A stretch of DNA of 64,000 bases, from positions 854,420 to 918,419 of the forward strand of contig MU270028.1 in assembly GCA_021432635.1 (NCBI GenBank), given 5' to 3'. Positions 10,635-21,717 of this stretch are shown here, one piece after another. The notes beneath the pieces are model-generated. The model ran no database searches. It saw only the letters and a program-made list of their open reading frames with translations, and was not told the origin of the DNA. Position 1 is the stretch's first letter, and the number at the start of each line of letters is the position of its first letter. The position numbers were made by a program, and so were the translations under genes. Source of the DNA: Thozetella sp. PMI_491 (Eukaryota > Ascomycota > Sordariomycetes > Chaetosphaeriales > Chaetosphaeriaceae).

Positions 10635-12227
10635 CTAGGCAAATACCGTACCGTCAAAATCCTGCCCACTTGTGGCGTTCGCAATGGTGTAGTTGCCAAA
10701 GCAGGCAAACTGGTAGTTGGCCATTGCTGTGGCATTGCTCTGTGAGGCCAGGAAATCCTCCAGGGCACACAAGCCATCTGTGCGCCCCGCACAGCCGCCA
10801 CCACGGATCGTATGCAAAGGGAGAATGCCGTGATTAAGGCGCATGCGCACGAACTTGTGCGACGCACTGGCAACGCTGTAGCCGTTGTCCCCTGCGTGGT
10901 AGATGGTACTGGCGGCAGTCTCTGCCGTCGGGCTTGTGCTGTTGCATCCAATCACCTCCGTCACAAGTCGGGCCCCGAAAGGTGTCAGATGGGAGAGCAC
11001 GAAGCGCCTGTTGGGGTTGGGGGGCCACTGCGTCAGCGTTGGTGGATCCCGAATGTAGTCAAGAGACATGGCGGTAAGGAGCGAAATGATGATGTCGTCA
11101 TGGGTAAAGTCTGCATAGAACTTTTGTCCCAGGGGGAAGTCCTTTGTGTTGTTGTCGATTGTGACGTTGATGCTCGAATTGCTCACTGTGATGAGCTGGT
11201 TCGTCAGGCGCGCGGTCAGCTCCTGTAGATATCCAATGCCCTGAGCACGGCCGGTCGGGTTGCCGTAGGCGTAGTCGTAGTAGTACTCAGTGTCGAGTGT
11301 GTTCTCGAAGCCAGCCCATTCGTCCAAGGTGAAGAGCCCGCAGAACTGCGACTGGCCGATGTAGCCGGTCTCATACGCGCAGATGCTCTGCATGGCGTAC
11401 GTGTCGTTGACCGTCAGGTTGAATCCCGCGGGTGCGTACTTCTGCAGGCGCTGAGTGGCGACCCCGAGGTAGCGTGGCAGGTATTTCTCGAGGTCCATAT
11501 CGCCAAGCTCGACGAAGGGCTCGGCGTCGCTGTTGATGCAGCTGTCATACGAGGCTAGTGTATTGTTCTCGGTGCCGCCCTCCGGGATGACGACGACTTC
11601 GAACGGCGCCGTCCAGTTCGCAAGGCTCGGCACAGGGCTCAGCTGGAAGCTGGGGCCGAAGAAGCCGAGCGCCCAGCTGATTTGAGAGTTCTCGATGCGG
11701 CTCTGGCCCGTAGTCCGCAAGACAGGCTTGGGACGTGCTGTGCCATTGGTAAAGCTGGCGTTGTAGGCAACCTGTCCAGCCGTCGCATTGAACAGGATGC
11801 GGCCATATCGGTTCCAAAAGTCAACGCCGGACGCGAACTCGGTCACGGCGCCGATGCCGGTCAAGTAGCTCTCACCCATGATGTACTTGTAGGTGTTTAG
11901 GAACGCGAGCGGGCCGGCGAAGCTCTTGCTAGGATTGGTGGTCGTCCAATTGAGAACCTTGGCCGCGAAAGCCTCATTGTTGATGCCATCGTCATAGGAC
12001 GAAGTGGGAAAGCGCTGGGCGTGCCGGTGCAGGAGGTGGGCCTGCTCAATTCCACAGCCAGCGGGCAAGCCAACGTCGTTGACGCCGAAGTAGTCCTCTG
12101 AGTTGTCGGCATAGGTCGAGATCTGGCCCCAGTAGCGCGAGATGACGCTGAGGTCTGTGGCGAGCGACTGGCATTGGGCCAAGCCGGCCGCAGCCACGAG
12201 AGAGGCAATTGTCAAGGAGCGCATCAT
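10635..12227 (-). CDS. Secreted histidine acid phosphatase (phytase-like)
   Basis: A single exon of 530 residues. The signal peptide is clear (MMRSLTIASLVAAAGLAQCQ). The phosphohistidine motif is LLHRHAQRFP with His69; the usual RHGxRxP carries Ala in place of Gly. The second signature is FTHDDIIISLL, in which HD supplies the proton donor. At least ten N-glycosylation sequons and several Cys near the C-terminus (GGGCAGRTDGLC, FACFGNYT) fit an extracellular glycoprotein. Histidine acid phosphatases release phosphate from phytate or other monoesters at acid pH; length and layout fit the fungal phytase-like group. There are no introns, unlike the neighbours. It is divergent from the heme peroxidase gene across 1.9 kb. 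Confidence 0.93.
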   Translation of the reverse strand: MMRSLTIASLVAAAGLAQCQSLATDLSVISRYWGQISTYADNSEDYFGVNDVGLPAGCGIEQAHLLHRHAQRFPTSSYDDGINNEAFAAKVLNWTTTNPSKSFAGPLAFLNTYKYIMGESYLTGIGAVTEFASGVDFWNRYGRILFNATAGQVAYNASFTNGTARPKPVLRTTGQSRIENSQISWALGFFGPSFQLSPVPSLANWTAPFEVVVIPEGGTENNTLASYDSCINSDAEPFVELGDMDLEKYLPRYLGVATQRLQKYAPAGFNLTVNDTYAMQSICAYETGYIGQSQFCGLFTLDEWAGFENTLDTEYYYDYAYGNPTGRAQGIGYLQELTARLTNQLITVSNSSINVTIDNNTKDFPLGQKFYADFTHDDIIISLLTAMSLDYIRDPPTLTQWPPNPNRRFVLSHLTPFGARLVTEVIGCNSTSPTAETAASTIYHAGDNGYSVASASHKFVRMRLNHGILPLHTIRGGGCAGRTDGLCALEDFLASQSNATAMANYQFACFGNYTIANATSGQDFDGTVFA

Positions 12228-14129
12228 AGGCGTGGGAGTGGGGTGGTTGCCGTTCGGGGACTGCGGGAGCTAGCTGCGGATCGCAGCTTGGCACCTTGGC
12301 AGCTTGGCACTGGGAGCTTATTTATACCCGTCAGAACGAGAGACAAAGCGCATGCAGTGCGACAACAGCCCTCCCGTTCCTGCGGCCGAGGCCACGGAAC
12401 CGGCGCTGCTCGGAATGAGTTCTAGAAGCAGCCTAGGATCGGGCGGAGAAAGCGGATAGAGAAAAACCTGGTGCATGACGACGCAGAAAGCCCATCATTG
12501 TTCAAAAACACACAGCTCCAGGAGCTCGACGTCACCGACATGTGCAACAGACTGCAACGGTCATTGGTGTGGCGCTCGGTGAGCGGCACGCAGCCCCGCC
12601 AGACTTGCATCCCTTCGGTAGACTTAGGCGGAAGTTAGCCAAAACTTTCTTGCTGAACCCAGGCATCTGGGCGGGGTCTCCCCGGCGAGCAAAAAACGTC
12701 GCTGCGCACGTGCTTAGCTATTGGACGACTACCTCCCTTGCTTCTTCCCTGTCTCCTGCGGAGATGAGGCGGGGTAGAGAGGGATTAGGCTTAGTATCGG
12801 ACGACCAGCCGTGACCCGCAGCACCGCTGGCTAAAGATCTCGAGAAGCGGGCCGAGGTCAGCTCGAGGTGTGATACAGTAGCGCTCAAAATCAGTGCCGC
12901 CTACGGAGTAGCTGCGATAGAAACTTTTGCGCGTGTCACTCCGCCATTGAACTAGCAAGTACTTGTAAGACAGATGTGGACTCGCGGTGCAATTAATAAA
13001 ATGACAAAGCCCAGCACGGGCTTCTGTCATTCTGCATACTTCCAAATATTACCCATGCACTCGCTTGAGCGCTACATGTAACTACCAGTGGGTATTGCTT
13101 TATTCATAATCTATGGTTAAAGAATAACTTCTCGTCTAATCACCTAGTACATCGCCCACGTACCTAGATGCAGGCATATATATATTAAACTCCATGATAT
13201 TATTGTAATGCAGAACCTTTCCAGACTAAAGACCAGACTAGCTCGAGGCTAAGAGCCCATTTTGTCGATAAGATTTATTGAGGCAGCATCTACAGATGAC
13301 CGTTGCCGACGCACAAAGTCAGAGTCAGTATCGCGCCTGCGATATTCTGGTTGAACAAGGATTACTCCGAACGGTGGTTATAGACCAAACGATCGGCCCA
13401 TACTCGCTAGAGTACCTGGTATTGCTCACAAGACAGGTTCTGCGCTGACTGAACCTATCGTTGAATAGCCTTGGGCTGAAAGGTGACTGGCTCTCTGAGC
13501 ACTAATCCATGTTATACCTTTGACCCGTTACTGCACTTGGGCAACACTACTTGACGCCAACTTTCCGCAAGCGCAAAACATCAAATAGTCTTAGAGCTGA
13601 TTCGCTATTTACATGAGAAATATTTCAGATGGGCTTAAATAGTTCATTTTTGGTTCCTTCTTCCGGTATTTTGCTTGTATGAATTTCCGGTTTAGGAAGT
13701 TGGTAGTGACCCCTTGTTGAGGTATTCTCTCAAGGGTTTAGCAGACCACTCAACAAGGTTAGCCGTGCTTATGCCCAGAAAACTCCCCTAACACGAACAA
13801 AATATTCAAGAGTTATAGCGTGAATTTATTACAGCGATCCGCGTTTTTGTGTTCTGAAAGCTGTGCCACTTCCTAACGACAGCATAAGTGCCGCCGAGGG
13901 GGTAGCCGAATGGTCTCAGTTGCTTGAGCGCACTGTCAATATACCAGGGCCAGTCTATTGCAGAGGATCGGACAAGACACTAGCGATCCTGAGGGCCCAA
14001 TATTGGCAACGTGCCGTGCCCCCCTAATAACCTCTAGTCCATGGATAATATAATAGGGAAACAGCCGTCGAGAATCGTCTCCAGAGGTGGACAGAATTGT
14101 AAAAGAGCTTTGCGCCGCTCTCTGCAAAG
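12228..14129. other. 1.9-kb divergent intergenic region
   Basis: It separates the phosphatase (minus) from the peroxidase (plus) and should hold both promoters. The first 600 bp are GC-rich; 13050-13900 is AT-rich with no usable frame. I find no RNA gene or repeat. Confidence 0.4.
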
Positions 14130-16051
14130 ATGCTGGCCTTGGTGGTCCTCCTCTCAGGCTGGCGCCTCGTCGCCGCCTATACGTGGCCGGATCCGCTGAC
14201 GGACGAAATCGAGAGGATGTTGTACGAACAGAACGGAAACGATTTTGCAACGCCGGGACTGGGGATGCCGACTTGTGCAGCAATTCCAGGCGACCGCCCG
14301 CCATTTTCTGGAAGGTCCAATGCCGCAGAATGGGTGCGCACGGCATATCACGACATGGCTACGGCCGATGTGGTGGCGGGGACAGGAGGCATTGATGCGT
14401 CGATCGGGTTCGAATCCAGCCGAGCGGAGAATCCAGGTCTTGCATTCTCGGAATCAATAGGGTTCTTCGTCCCTTTTCAGAGCACCCGAGCCTCCATGGC
14501 GGATATGATCGCCCTAGGTGCCATCCTGGCGCTAGGAAAGTGTTCGGATGGAGGGATAATTGTCCCGATGCGGGTTGGTCGCGTGGATGCCACAGAAGCA
14601 GGACCTCCGGGTGTGCCAGAGCCCCAGCAGGATTTGGACTCACATACCGCAGCCTTTTCCAGGCAAGGGTTCAACACCACTGAAATGATCGGCCTCGTAG
14701 CTTGTGGCCATACTTTAGGAGGTGTACACGGAAACGACTTTCCGGATATTGCGCCGGTAACCAAGATTCCGGTAAGACATCCAAAGCACGAGTCGCTACG
14801 CCAGTTTCAAGATGCTGATGCAATCTGCTCAACTAGGCGATAGACGATAATAGGCAGGACTTTGATGGCAGTTTCGACGTGTTTGACAATTCGGTGTGAG
14901 TAGACAAAGGTTATCGCATTCTTCACCGTGTTGATGATCGCCCAGGGCTGTGCAATTTGTCAACAACAATACGCAGAATCCCCTGGCGTTTGGCAAGAAC
15001 GCTACCACCAACTCGGACGAGCGGATCTTTCACGCCGATGGTGGCAACTTGATTCGACAAATGGCCGATTCCAACGATCTCTTTCTTTCCACCTGCGCCA
15101 GTCTGATGGAGCGAATGCTAAACACTGTTCCCCGTACCGTGGAGCTTTCGGAACCTGTTGAACCCCGGGCTGTCAAGCCTAGGTTTCTTCGCCTTGATGT
15201 GAACACCGGTAATGATACCATAACACTCGCGGGGAGCATTAGGGTAAGCTTTCCGGTCACTCCAACGGCTAGAGGCAACGAAAATCTTCAGTGTATCCGC
15301 TAACCTAACTAAAAGATCATGAATGACGATCGCACCTCAATAAATCGTACCGTATTCCTCGATTTCCAATCGCGGGACGCGGCAACCTGCCTTTCATCTG
15401 GCCTTGCAACATGCGAGTACAGCGTACAAGCTCAGCGGACTTCCGCTTCCCATACATGGACAGGCTTATACCCCGGCATGCCGAGTTTCTACGAATACAA
15501 TTTCGAAACCAACGTTCCAGCTTCTATTGGCGTATCTTCGTTCAACATCCGTCTTCAAGATGGAGAGACTACCATCACGGAAACCAATGGTGGTGCTGGC
15601 TATCCCTGGGATGATACGTTGCAGCCGCAGCTCGACAGATCGTGTATTGGCATTCCGGAAACAGCGGGCGGATGGAGAAATGTTACAGTCGCGGTAAGAC
15701 GCCAGGGGTGCTCTCATCTAACTACCCGGAGCGTACTAATAGTCGTGCTTATTGCAGGTGCGAGACGACGCAAACATCACCGACCTTACTCTCTCATACA
15801 GTTGGCCGGCGCCCCAAGATGGCGGGCTCGCACCTCGGATTGACCTCATAAACTCGACAATGACCAAGAGCGCCAGCTATGCTGCAGGCAGTGGATATAC
15901 TTTCTACAGCGGCTCTTACTACGAGGTTGCAAACCTATTCACGTCCAAGATGAGAAACTTGAACTTCGATGTTATTGGTCATGGCCCCCAAGGGACTGTC
16001 ACGAGCAGCTTTAATAATGCGAACGATTTTGGGGATGCGGACACATGCTAG
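14130..16051 (+). CDS. Secreted heme peroxidase (plant/fungal superfamily)
   Basis: Five exons (14130-14771, 14858-14895, 14946-15243, 15316-15693, 15758-16051) give 549 residues. A signal peptide (MLALVVLLSGWRLVAA) leads. The distal site is EWVRTAYHDMATAD with Arg70 and His74 in the R-x3-H spacing of plant-type peroxidases. The proximal heme ligand is His194 in IGLVACGHTLGG. DFDGSFDVFDNS and VNNNTQNPLAF follow. The last ~250 residues form a domain beyond the usual peroxidase, with several Cys (FQSRDAATCL, LATCEYS, DRSCIGI, DADTC) and N-glycosylation sites. The enzyme should use H2O2 to oxidise extracellular substrates. The exon 1-2 join assumes the acceptor at 14856-14857. It is similar in type to ascomycete peroxidases related to class II; Mn or lignin activity cannot be claimed. 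Confidence 0.87.
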
Positions 16052-16325
16052 GTTTAGAAAACCAGGTGCTAGACCTGTTGTATTTAGAGCATGTATCTTA
16101 AGGCCTCACAGGTCTAGGGCCTCTAGAAGCACATTGTTGTATATACGGGCTTTCCCCTTACCCTGAAAGAACTTGACTCGTTGTGGGGATGGTTATCTGG
16201 TGAGCTTGCGATGGTGAGGTTTAGGACGTGAACTCCTTGGTGTGGTGAAAATGTGATTGAAATGATGGCACAGAAGCGGCCAGTGCATCTGCAACATAGC
16301 CCAGGCGATGACCCATTCCCCAGTC

Positions 16326-18151
16326 TTAGTTGTCGAAGCTCTTGCGCCCTTCCTTCTCCGCCCGAACTCTCTCCTCCTCGGCCTGAGCATCGAGCAGGTC
16401 ACCGAAGGCCTCCCGTTGCGGTCTTTTAGGTAGTATCGTTAGTACCACAGTCTTGCGCATACGCGGTCTGTTACGGGACTTACTTCAGATAACGGACGTC
16501 GATGAAGCGAAGCATAGAAGTCATCACTATGACAAGTACTGTGAGTCCGATAGATGTCTGCCACCCATGTGTATCTAGTAACATCGCGTTAGCCTGCACA
16601 TACTGATATTCTGGCCCAACAGGACGTACAATAAGGCGCCTCAGCCGCCGGCCAGACGAGGACTTGACTCCATGCCGAGATCGCATAGTAAAATGCCACG
16701 GCGACACCCACGATCAGGGTACGCGCCTCCGGATCGTGCGGAATCCTGCGATGGTTAGCTTTAGAAAACCCGAGACAGCAACTTTCTTGTGGACGTACGT
16801 ATCAGAGAGCCAGGCAAATATTAGAGGCGCGGTGCCTAAGGGGATGTATGCAATGAAGTAGGATGCATAGGCCGTCGTGATGGAAGTGGTCGATGGGTGT
16901 GACGTCCAGACGGTCATGGCAATGGCGGGAATGAAGTTAATGAGGCCTAACAGGATCTGTCAGCGGGTGCCAGGGATACCAGCTCGTTGTGCGGCGGCAG
17001 TAGCTTACACTGTGCGATAATGAGGGCCCACCGCGTCTGCAGAACATCCGACAGAATAGCCCAGAACCAAACTAGATTCGAAATACGTAAGTGATACAAT
17101 TCTTTCACAATTCGCCTACAAGGAAGAGGTACTAACCGAAGACAACGTTGATGGCGTAACCGCCAATCGGGATAGCGTTAACTTGCACGGTCGTCCATCT
17201 CGGCGTCCCGTCGCCATTGGTCGCAGCCTTGAGAAATAGAGAGAAGTAGACATTACCGTACGTCGCGAGCACGGTGCCGACATAGAGGATGGTAATGAAG
17301 TACACGACCCACGACGAGAAGGTGCGCACGACCCCGGTCAAGGAGATCTTCTTAGGCTCGGCCCGCTTGTGACGAAGCAATCTTGTCATGGCCATCTCTC
17401 CGTGCGTCTTGTTAAACCAGAAGGCCCATGGGTTTGGCTTGTTGGGATAGTCAGGCAGCAAGACGAAACCGAAGCAGCCCCAGATGACGGTGATGATGGC
17501 ATTGATCACAAACAGCCAGCGCCAGCCAGCAAGGCCGAAGCGGCCGTCCATGGAGCCCATGATGGCGGCTTGGAGAGCACCAGACATCATACTTCCTATG
17601 GCTTGGCACGAGTGATAGAACCCCATTCTCTTGGCCAGCTCTCCGGGCGTGTACCTAAATCTATGTGAGCTCATGTGTAGATCAATGCGCCTCACTAGGG
17701 CAGGTATTTACCAGTGCATGAGCAGAGACATCATGCCAGGCCATGCACTGCTCTCAAACAGGCCCAAGAAGACCCGCAGGATGTAGACTTGGTATGTACG
17801 AGTGGTCATAGCCATCAGACCAGTGATTACGCCCCATCCTATCTCCAGTCCGCTGAGCCAGAGGCTGGGCCGCACGTGGGTCAGGATAATCTGGCTGGGG
17901 ATTAACATGATGCAAAAGGCGATGTTGAAGTAGGTCGTGAAGTAGTTGAGCTCGTTTCCGTACAGCTCCAGATCCTGCTTCATGCCCGAAACGTAGGCAT
18001 TGCTAATATTGGTCTGGTCAAGATATTTAATCACTTGGCTTAGGCAACCAAATCCCAGGAGGAAGATGTCTAGCCTGCGCACGAGATCTCTTTCAGCCAG
18101 CGACCTCGGCTCCTTGGGGGCCAGCACGGCCGGGCGCGAAAAGAAACCCAT
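16326..18151 (-). CDS. MFS transporter, Dal5/Liz1-type (anion:cation symporter family)
   Basis: Seven exons (18151-17712, 17654-17137, 17071-17009, 16946-16799, 16745-16630, 16574-16484, 16422-16326) encode 490 residues. Early motifs fit the allantoate/pantothenate permease group: ERDLVRRLDIFLLGFGCLSQVIKYLDQTNISNAYVSGMK, then YILRVFLGLFESSAWPGMMSLLMHWYTPGELAKRMGFYHS. Twelve hydrophobic segments can be traced, with a charged cytosolic loop (LLRHKRAEPKKISLTG). The tail ends AEKEGRKSFDN. Substrates of this group include pantothenate, nicotinate, allantoate and other organic anions. The chosen start is MGFFSRP; an upstream in-frame ATG at 18230-18232 would read through an 11-G homopolymer. It is convergent with the peroxidase gene, 274 bp away. 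Confidence 0.9.
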
Positions 18152-19535
18152 GGCTACCTGATTGAGCACAGTATTCTTGGTCCTTCCTGCTTTCTGAAGG
18201 GAGAGGGGGGGGGGGCAGCCACGGTATTTCATGGTAGTGACAGGTGGAAGCGAAGAGGGCCGGCACTGGTTAAATACGGGCAGTCTAAGAGAAAACCCCT
18301 ACCGTAGTTCATGTGGGGGACTCTTTGCGGAGCTATTCCGGACTAATCACGCACTCCCTAGTTCGCCCGTTGCTCTTAATTTCTGTCCTGTCAAAGAATC
18401 GCTTGTCAGAGAAACCATCAATAGACCCACTATGCCGCATGTTTTGACCCCGCAGACGAGGCGGTGGCACGATAGACCAGAATCCAAAAAATTCAAACGA
18501 TGGGCCCACCTCGAGCTTGTCCTCTTTTCGGCGGAAAATGGCAATCCGCACAGCAATTTTTTGACCTTTTGCTAGTTATCAGTTGGTCAAAGCTATCTGT
18601 AAATTTGCCTCAAGACTGAGATAAGCACGTAGAAGACATGGTACAGTTGCCTTGCTGCAACGCAGCGTGCCAATCATTGTCGCCTTACGCAACTGTGTCG
18701 GTGGCTGATATTGGAAAAGCGAGACCACACGCGACTCACTCACATCACGCCATGTAACGTTGCCGGGTAGGTGTAAGGGTTGGAGAGGGCTGAGAATGCT
18801 CCGCACGGCCACTACCGACTCGTGAACCAGCACCTAACAACCCCTCAACCCCCCTCAACAATGTTCCTTAACCGATGGCCGGACTTGATAATGCAGCTAA
18901 GCAGTGCTATCGAGAAGAAGCATGGAAGGACTTTCGGTACCAATTCGGCATTCTTTACGTACGAAGCCACGATACGAGCAGACGATAACAATTCACTCGT
19001 TCCATTACCTTTTTCTGGCAATCGCTCAGCATAGCCGAGGGCAGGTCTAAAGATCAAAGCCCGCAAGTCAGAATGCGCTAACTAAAATTAATCCCCTCGT
19101 AGTAATAACACTAAGCAATTTTACTTAGCTAAAGGAAACTGCAGGTTACGACATCAATCATATAATTTGAAGATAAAGCCGCACATTCGCATTGGCAATG
19201 TTGCATACCTAATAGGTATAACGGCATCCCCTACGCACTCGTCTAAAACTGTAGGCTTCCATACAAGGCGCACCGGCGATAGTTTCATCACTATTACCTT
19301 GCTTGCGGAGGCCAACTCGCTGTCTTCTCGCGCGGGAAGAACACAGCTTCTAATATCCACGCTGGAGTAGATAAAATGTCCGGGACGCAGAGAACTGCTC
19401 CACAAGGATGATTGAATCTGACAAGGACCTCTATATACAAGATTTTATACGTATGCAGTGACACCGTAGTAGAAATATGTACAGACCATACGCGTTAAAT
19501 AAAATAACTGGGGAAATTGAGTCCAGATGGACCGC
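18152..19535. other. Intergenic, 1.4 kb
   Basis: It contains the promoter of the Dal5-like transporter, including an 11-G run near 18205-18215, and the 3' flank of the DUF1996 gene. Short frames on both strands show no family features. I see no gene. Confidence 0.4.
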
Positions 19536-20612
19536 TCACACCCTAAGGCTGCGGGCCTTGCGTTTGCACTCGCTCACCCGGGACACATCTGATGTGGCAA
19601 CGGAAGCGGCTTTGGCAGTAGTCTTGGTTTGCGACTTGTAACTAGTAGAAGAAGTCGTCTTTGGGCTAGAAGAGGAAGTGGTTGTCTTAGAGTCCGAAGA
19701 AACCGCCATCATCCCCAGGCTTTCCTCGTAATCGCTGGTCCCGTTATCTGGGTCAGCATCTGCAGCAGTGGTGTTACAGATAGACTTCGTCCTGTAGTTG
19801 CCGTTCGGCCCACTGAGTGCCTGCAGCGAGCGCTCTTTAGTCAGAGCTGTCACCATAGCCTCGGCTGTCTCTGGTAGCCAGCCGTTGATGAAGTCGCCGT
19901 GGAAACAGTAGCTAGAGCCGCAGGCAAGCTCCAGGCGTGGCACACCGGACCAGGAGCCGATTGAGGAGATATCGTACCGAATGGAGAAGCGTAGCTGCGG
20001 CATCGCCTTCATTCCAGATGCGCACGTCCCTCCGCTGCTGTAAGCCGACTCCAGTGTGTCCGGGTTGACGCAGTCGGGAAACCACAGGACGGACTGCAGC
20101 ACTTTGCCAGAGCAAGTGCTACGGGGGAATTCGGCATAATCCTTCCCGTCCGCATCAAAGTCTTCTCCTTCGCAAAGCCAGGTGACTTCCGAGCCCTTGA
20201 TGACATCCGCGGTTGAGTTGCCGGCTGCATTCCCGGCCACAACGTTGAAGTCCTCCGGGATAGCTGTCTCGGCTTGCGTCTTCTCGAAGTTGTAGTAGGC
20301 GATAAATCGTTCGGGGGCGATAGGGGTGTGTGTGCCATCCGAGTCAACACGATAAAGCGTCGGGATCCAGTAGACAGAGAAGTCGTTTGGATTGTCGGCG
20401 GTGGCACATCCTTGGCGCAGCTCCGCCGATGTGGGCAGATCCTTGGTTACGGCGTCGGACCCAAAGAAACTATGCATGTGGGACGCGTAGGTTCCAGGCA
20501 AGACAATTGGGTCAATGTTCTTTGTCATGAACTGGTCGACATCGGTAATGGTGTATGCGCGAGCTGCAACGGCAAACACCGCTCCCAAAAAGAGCGAGTG
20601 GCCCATCTCCAC
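19536..20612 (-). CDS. Secreted DUF1996-domain protein
   Basis: A single exon of 358 residues. The N-terminus is a signal peptide (MEMGHSLFLGAVFAVAARA). DUF1996 hallmarks follow: DQFMTKNIDPIVLPGTYASHMHSFFGSDAV with the HxHxFFG core, SVYWIPTLY, LRFSIRYD and LELACGSSYCFHGDFINGW. About 60 C-terminal residues are a Ser/Thr-rich stalk (SSSSPKTTSSTSYKSQTKTT) ending in a basic tail, which suggests O-mannosylation. DUF1996 proteins are common in filamentous fungi and often secreted or wall-linked. A member has been associated with bacterial contact response, but no enzymatic role is firmly established. It is divergent from the Zn2Cys6 regulator over 1.1 kb. Confidence 0.9.
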   Translation of the reverse strand: MEMGHSLFLGAVFAVAARAYTITDVDQFMTKNIDPIVLPGTYASHMHSFFGSDAVTKDLPTSAELRQGCATADNPNDFSVYWIPTLYRVDSDGTHTPIAPERFIAYYNFEKTQAETAIPEDFNVVAGNAAGNSTADVIKGSEVTWLCEGEDFDADGKDYAEFPRSTCSGKVLQSVLWFPDCVNPDTLESAYSSGGTCASGMKAMPQLRFSIRYDISSIGSWSGVPRLELACGSSYCFHGDFINGWLPETAEAMVTALTKERSLQALSGPNGNYRTKSICNTTAADADPDNGTSDYEESLGMMAVSSDSKTTTSSSSPKTTSSTSYKSQTKTTAKAASVATSDVSRVSECKRKARSLRV

Positions 20613-21717
20613 GATATAAGAAGAGAGATAGAAGGCTTAGTGGAAGAGACCTATTGGCCTTTCCCTTGTTTTATAGATAAGTTACGGGAAGCAGCGGGTA
20701 GTAGATAGGATTTAAAGAGCGACAGAAACGAGAAGCAGTGCTGTCTGAAGACTGCGGTGGAGTTGAGGACGATTGTACGCCATTAGTGTCTTCAGCGCCC
20801 TGACTGGGGTCCAGTTCCCTTATATGCGAAGGCTCACATGTTGCTCACGCGGTTAATCCTCCTGCCAAGCAGTCCGCTATGTAAGATACTTGAGTCGGAT
20901 AGAGTAAATGGCCCCGTGATTTTAGATGGACGTTGGGCGCTGCACTTATGCTTTAACTACAATAGAGCTCGATTATGTCGAATAGGTCCTAGTACAGAAA
21001 GCTAGATTTCAGATTGAGCGAAATGTTTTCGTGATTGAGCTCCAGAGTTGTTCTACCTGCCTCTACTTCCTCGCTCCTCGTTCTTGGCGACCCACACGAA
21101 GTTCCAAATATACAGCTGCCAAGACAAATGCAATCATCCAATTTGTTTCCGGTGGTTCTGCTGTACATCTCTACCGTATCGACACTTGCGCTTTGCCGGT
21201 TTGGGTCTTCTAAATGGATGCTTAGCCTGCCTGGGAAACCTTCACCGGTTTGCAACTTTGCTAATCACCCTCGACACAGCACAAGCCTTACGAAGTCGGG
21301 AATACGAGAGAGTCCACCCACCTTAATCTCGCCAGCAAGGGTAATAACGAGAACAACCACCGCTAAGGTGAATAACATAAATAAGGAGACCTAAAGTCAC
21401 TTGCCTAAGCTTGTAATCTCGGGGGTCGGCCTAGTTATGATGTACCCAGAATGTTGAATACTCTTACTGTATCTTTCATACGTGCCAGAAACCGTTAACC
21501 CCGAAATTACCCACAGGAATATTTAACTACGAGGGCAGGTTTTTAAGAGATGGTCAACTCGCTATGAAAGTCGTCACAGAATTGAAGTCGCAGTGAGGCC
21601 CCAAAAGATATCAGCTGGTCGCGTGCCTAGTCTCATGCTTTTGTGAGAGTGTGATGCTCACGTGATCGCGTCGCTTTGTCTGTGCCTGACTCAGTCCTTG
21701 ACCCCACCGGTCTCCCG
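20613..21717. other. Divergent intergenic region, DUF1996 gene / Zn2Cys6 regulator
   Basis: This 1.1 kb should carry both promoters. There are no convincing coding frames or repeats. Confidence 0.4.

Noticed and set aside
13890-13960. tRNA-like stretch (GGTAGCCGAATGGTCTCAG resembles a D-arm)
   Set aside because: No matching acceptor stem, anticodon stem or T-loop could be drawn around it.
14405-14425. GGTTCGAATCC, a T-loop-like sequence
   Set aside because: It lies inside the peroxidase coding sequence and no cloverleaf forms upstream.
18152-18232. N-terminal extension of the Dal5-like transporter from an upstream ATG
   Set aside because: It would read Pro codons through an 11-G homopolymer and has no family counterpart; the ATG at 18149-18151 begins the conserved N-terminus.
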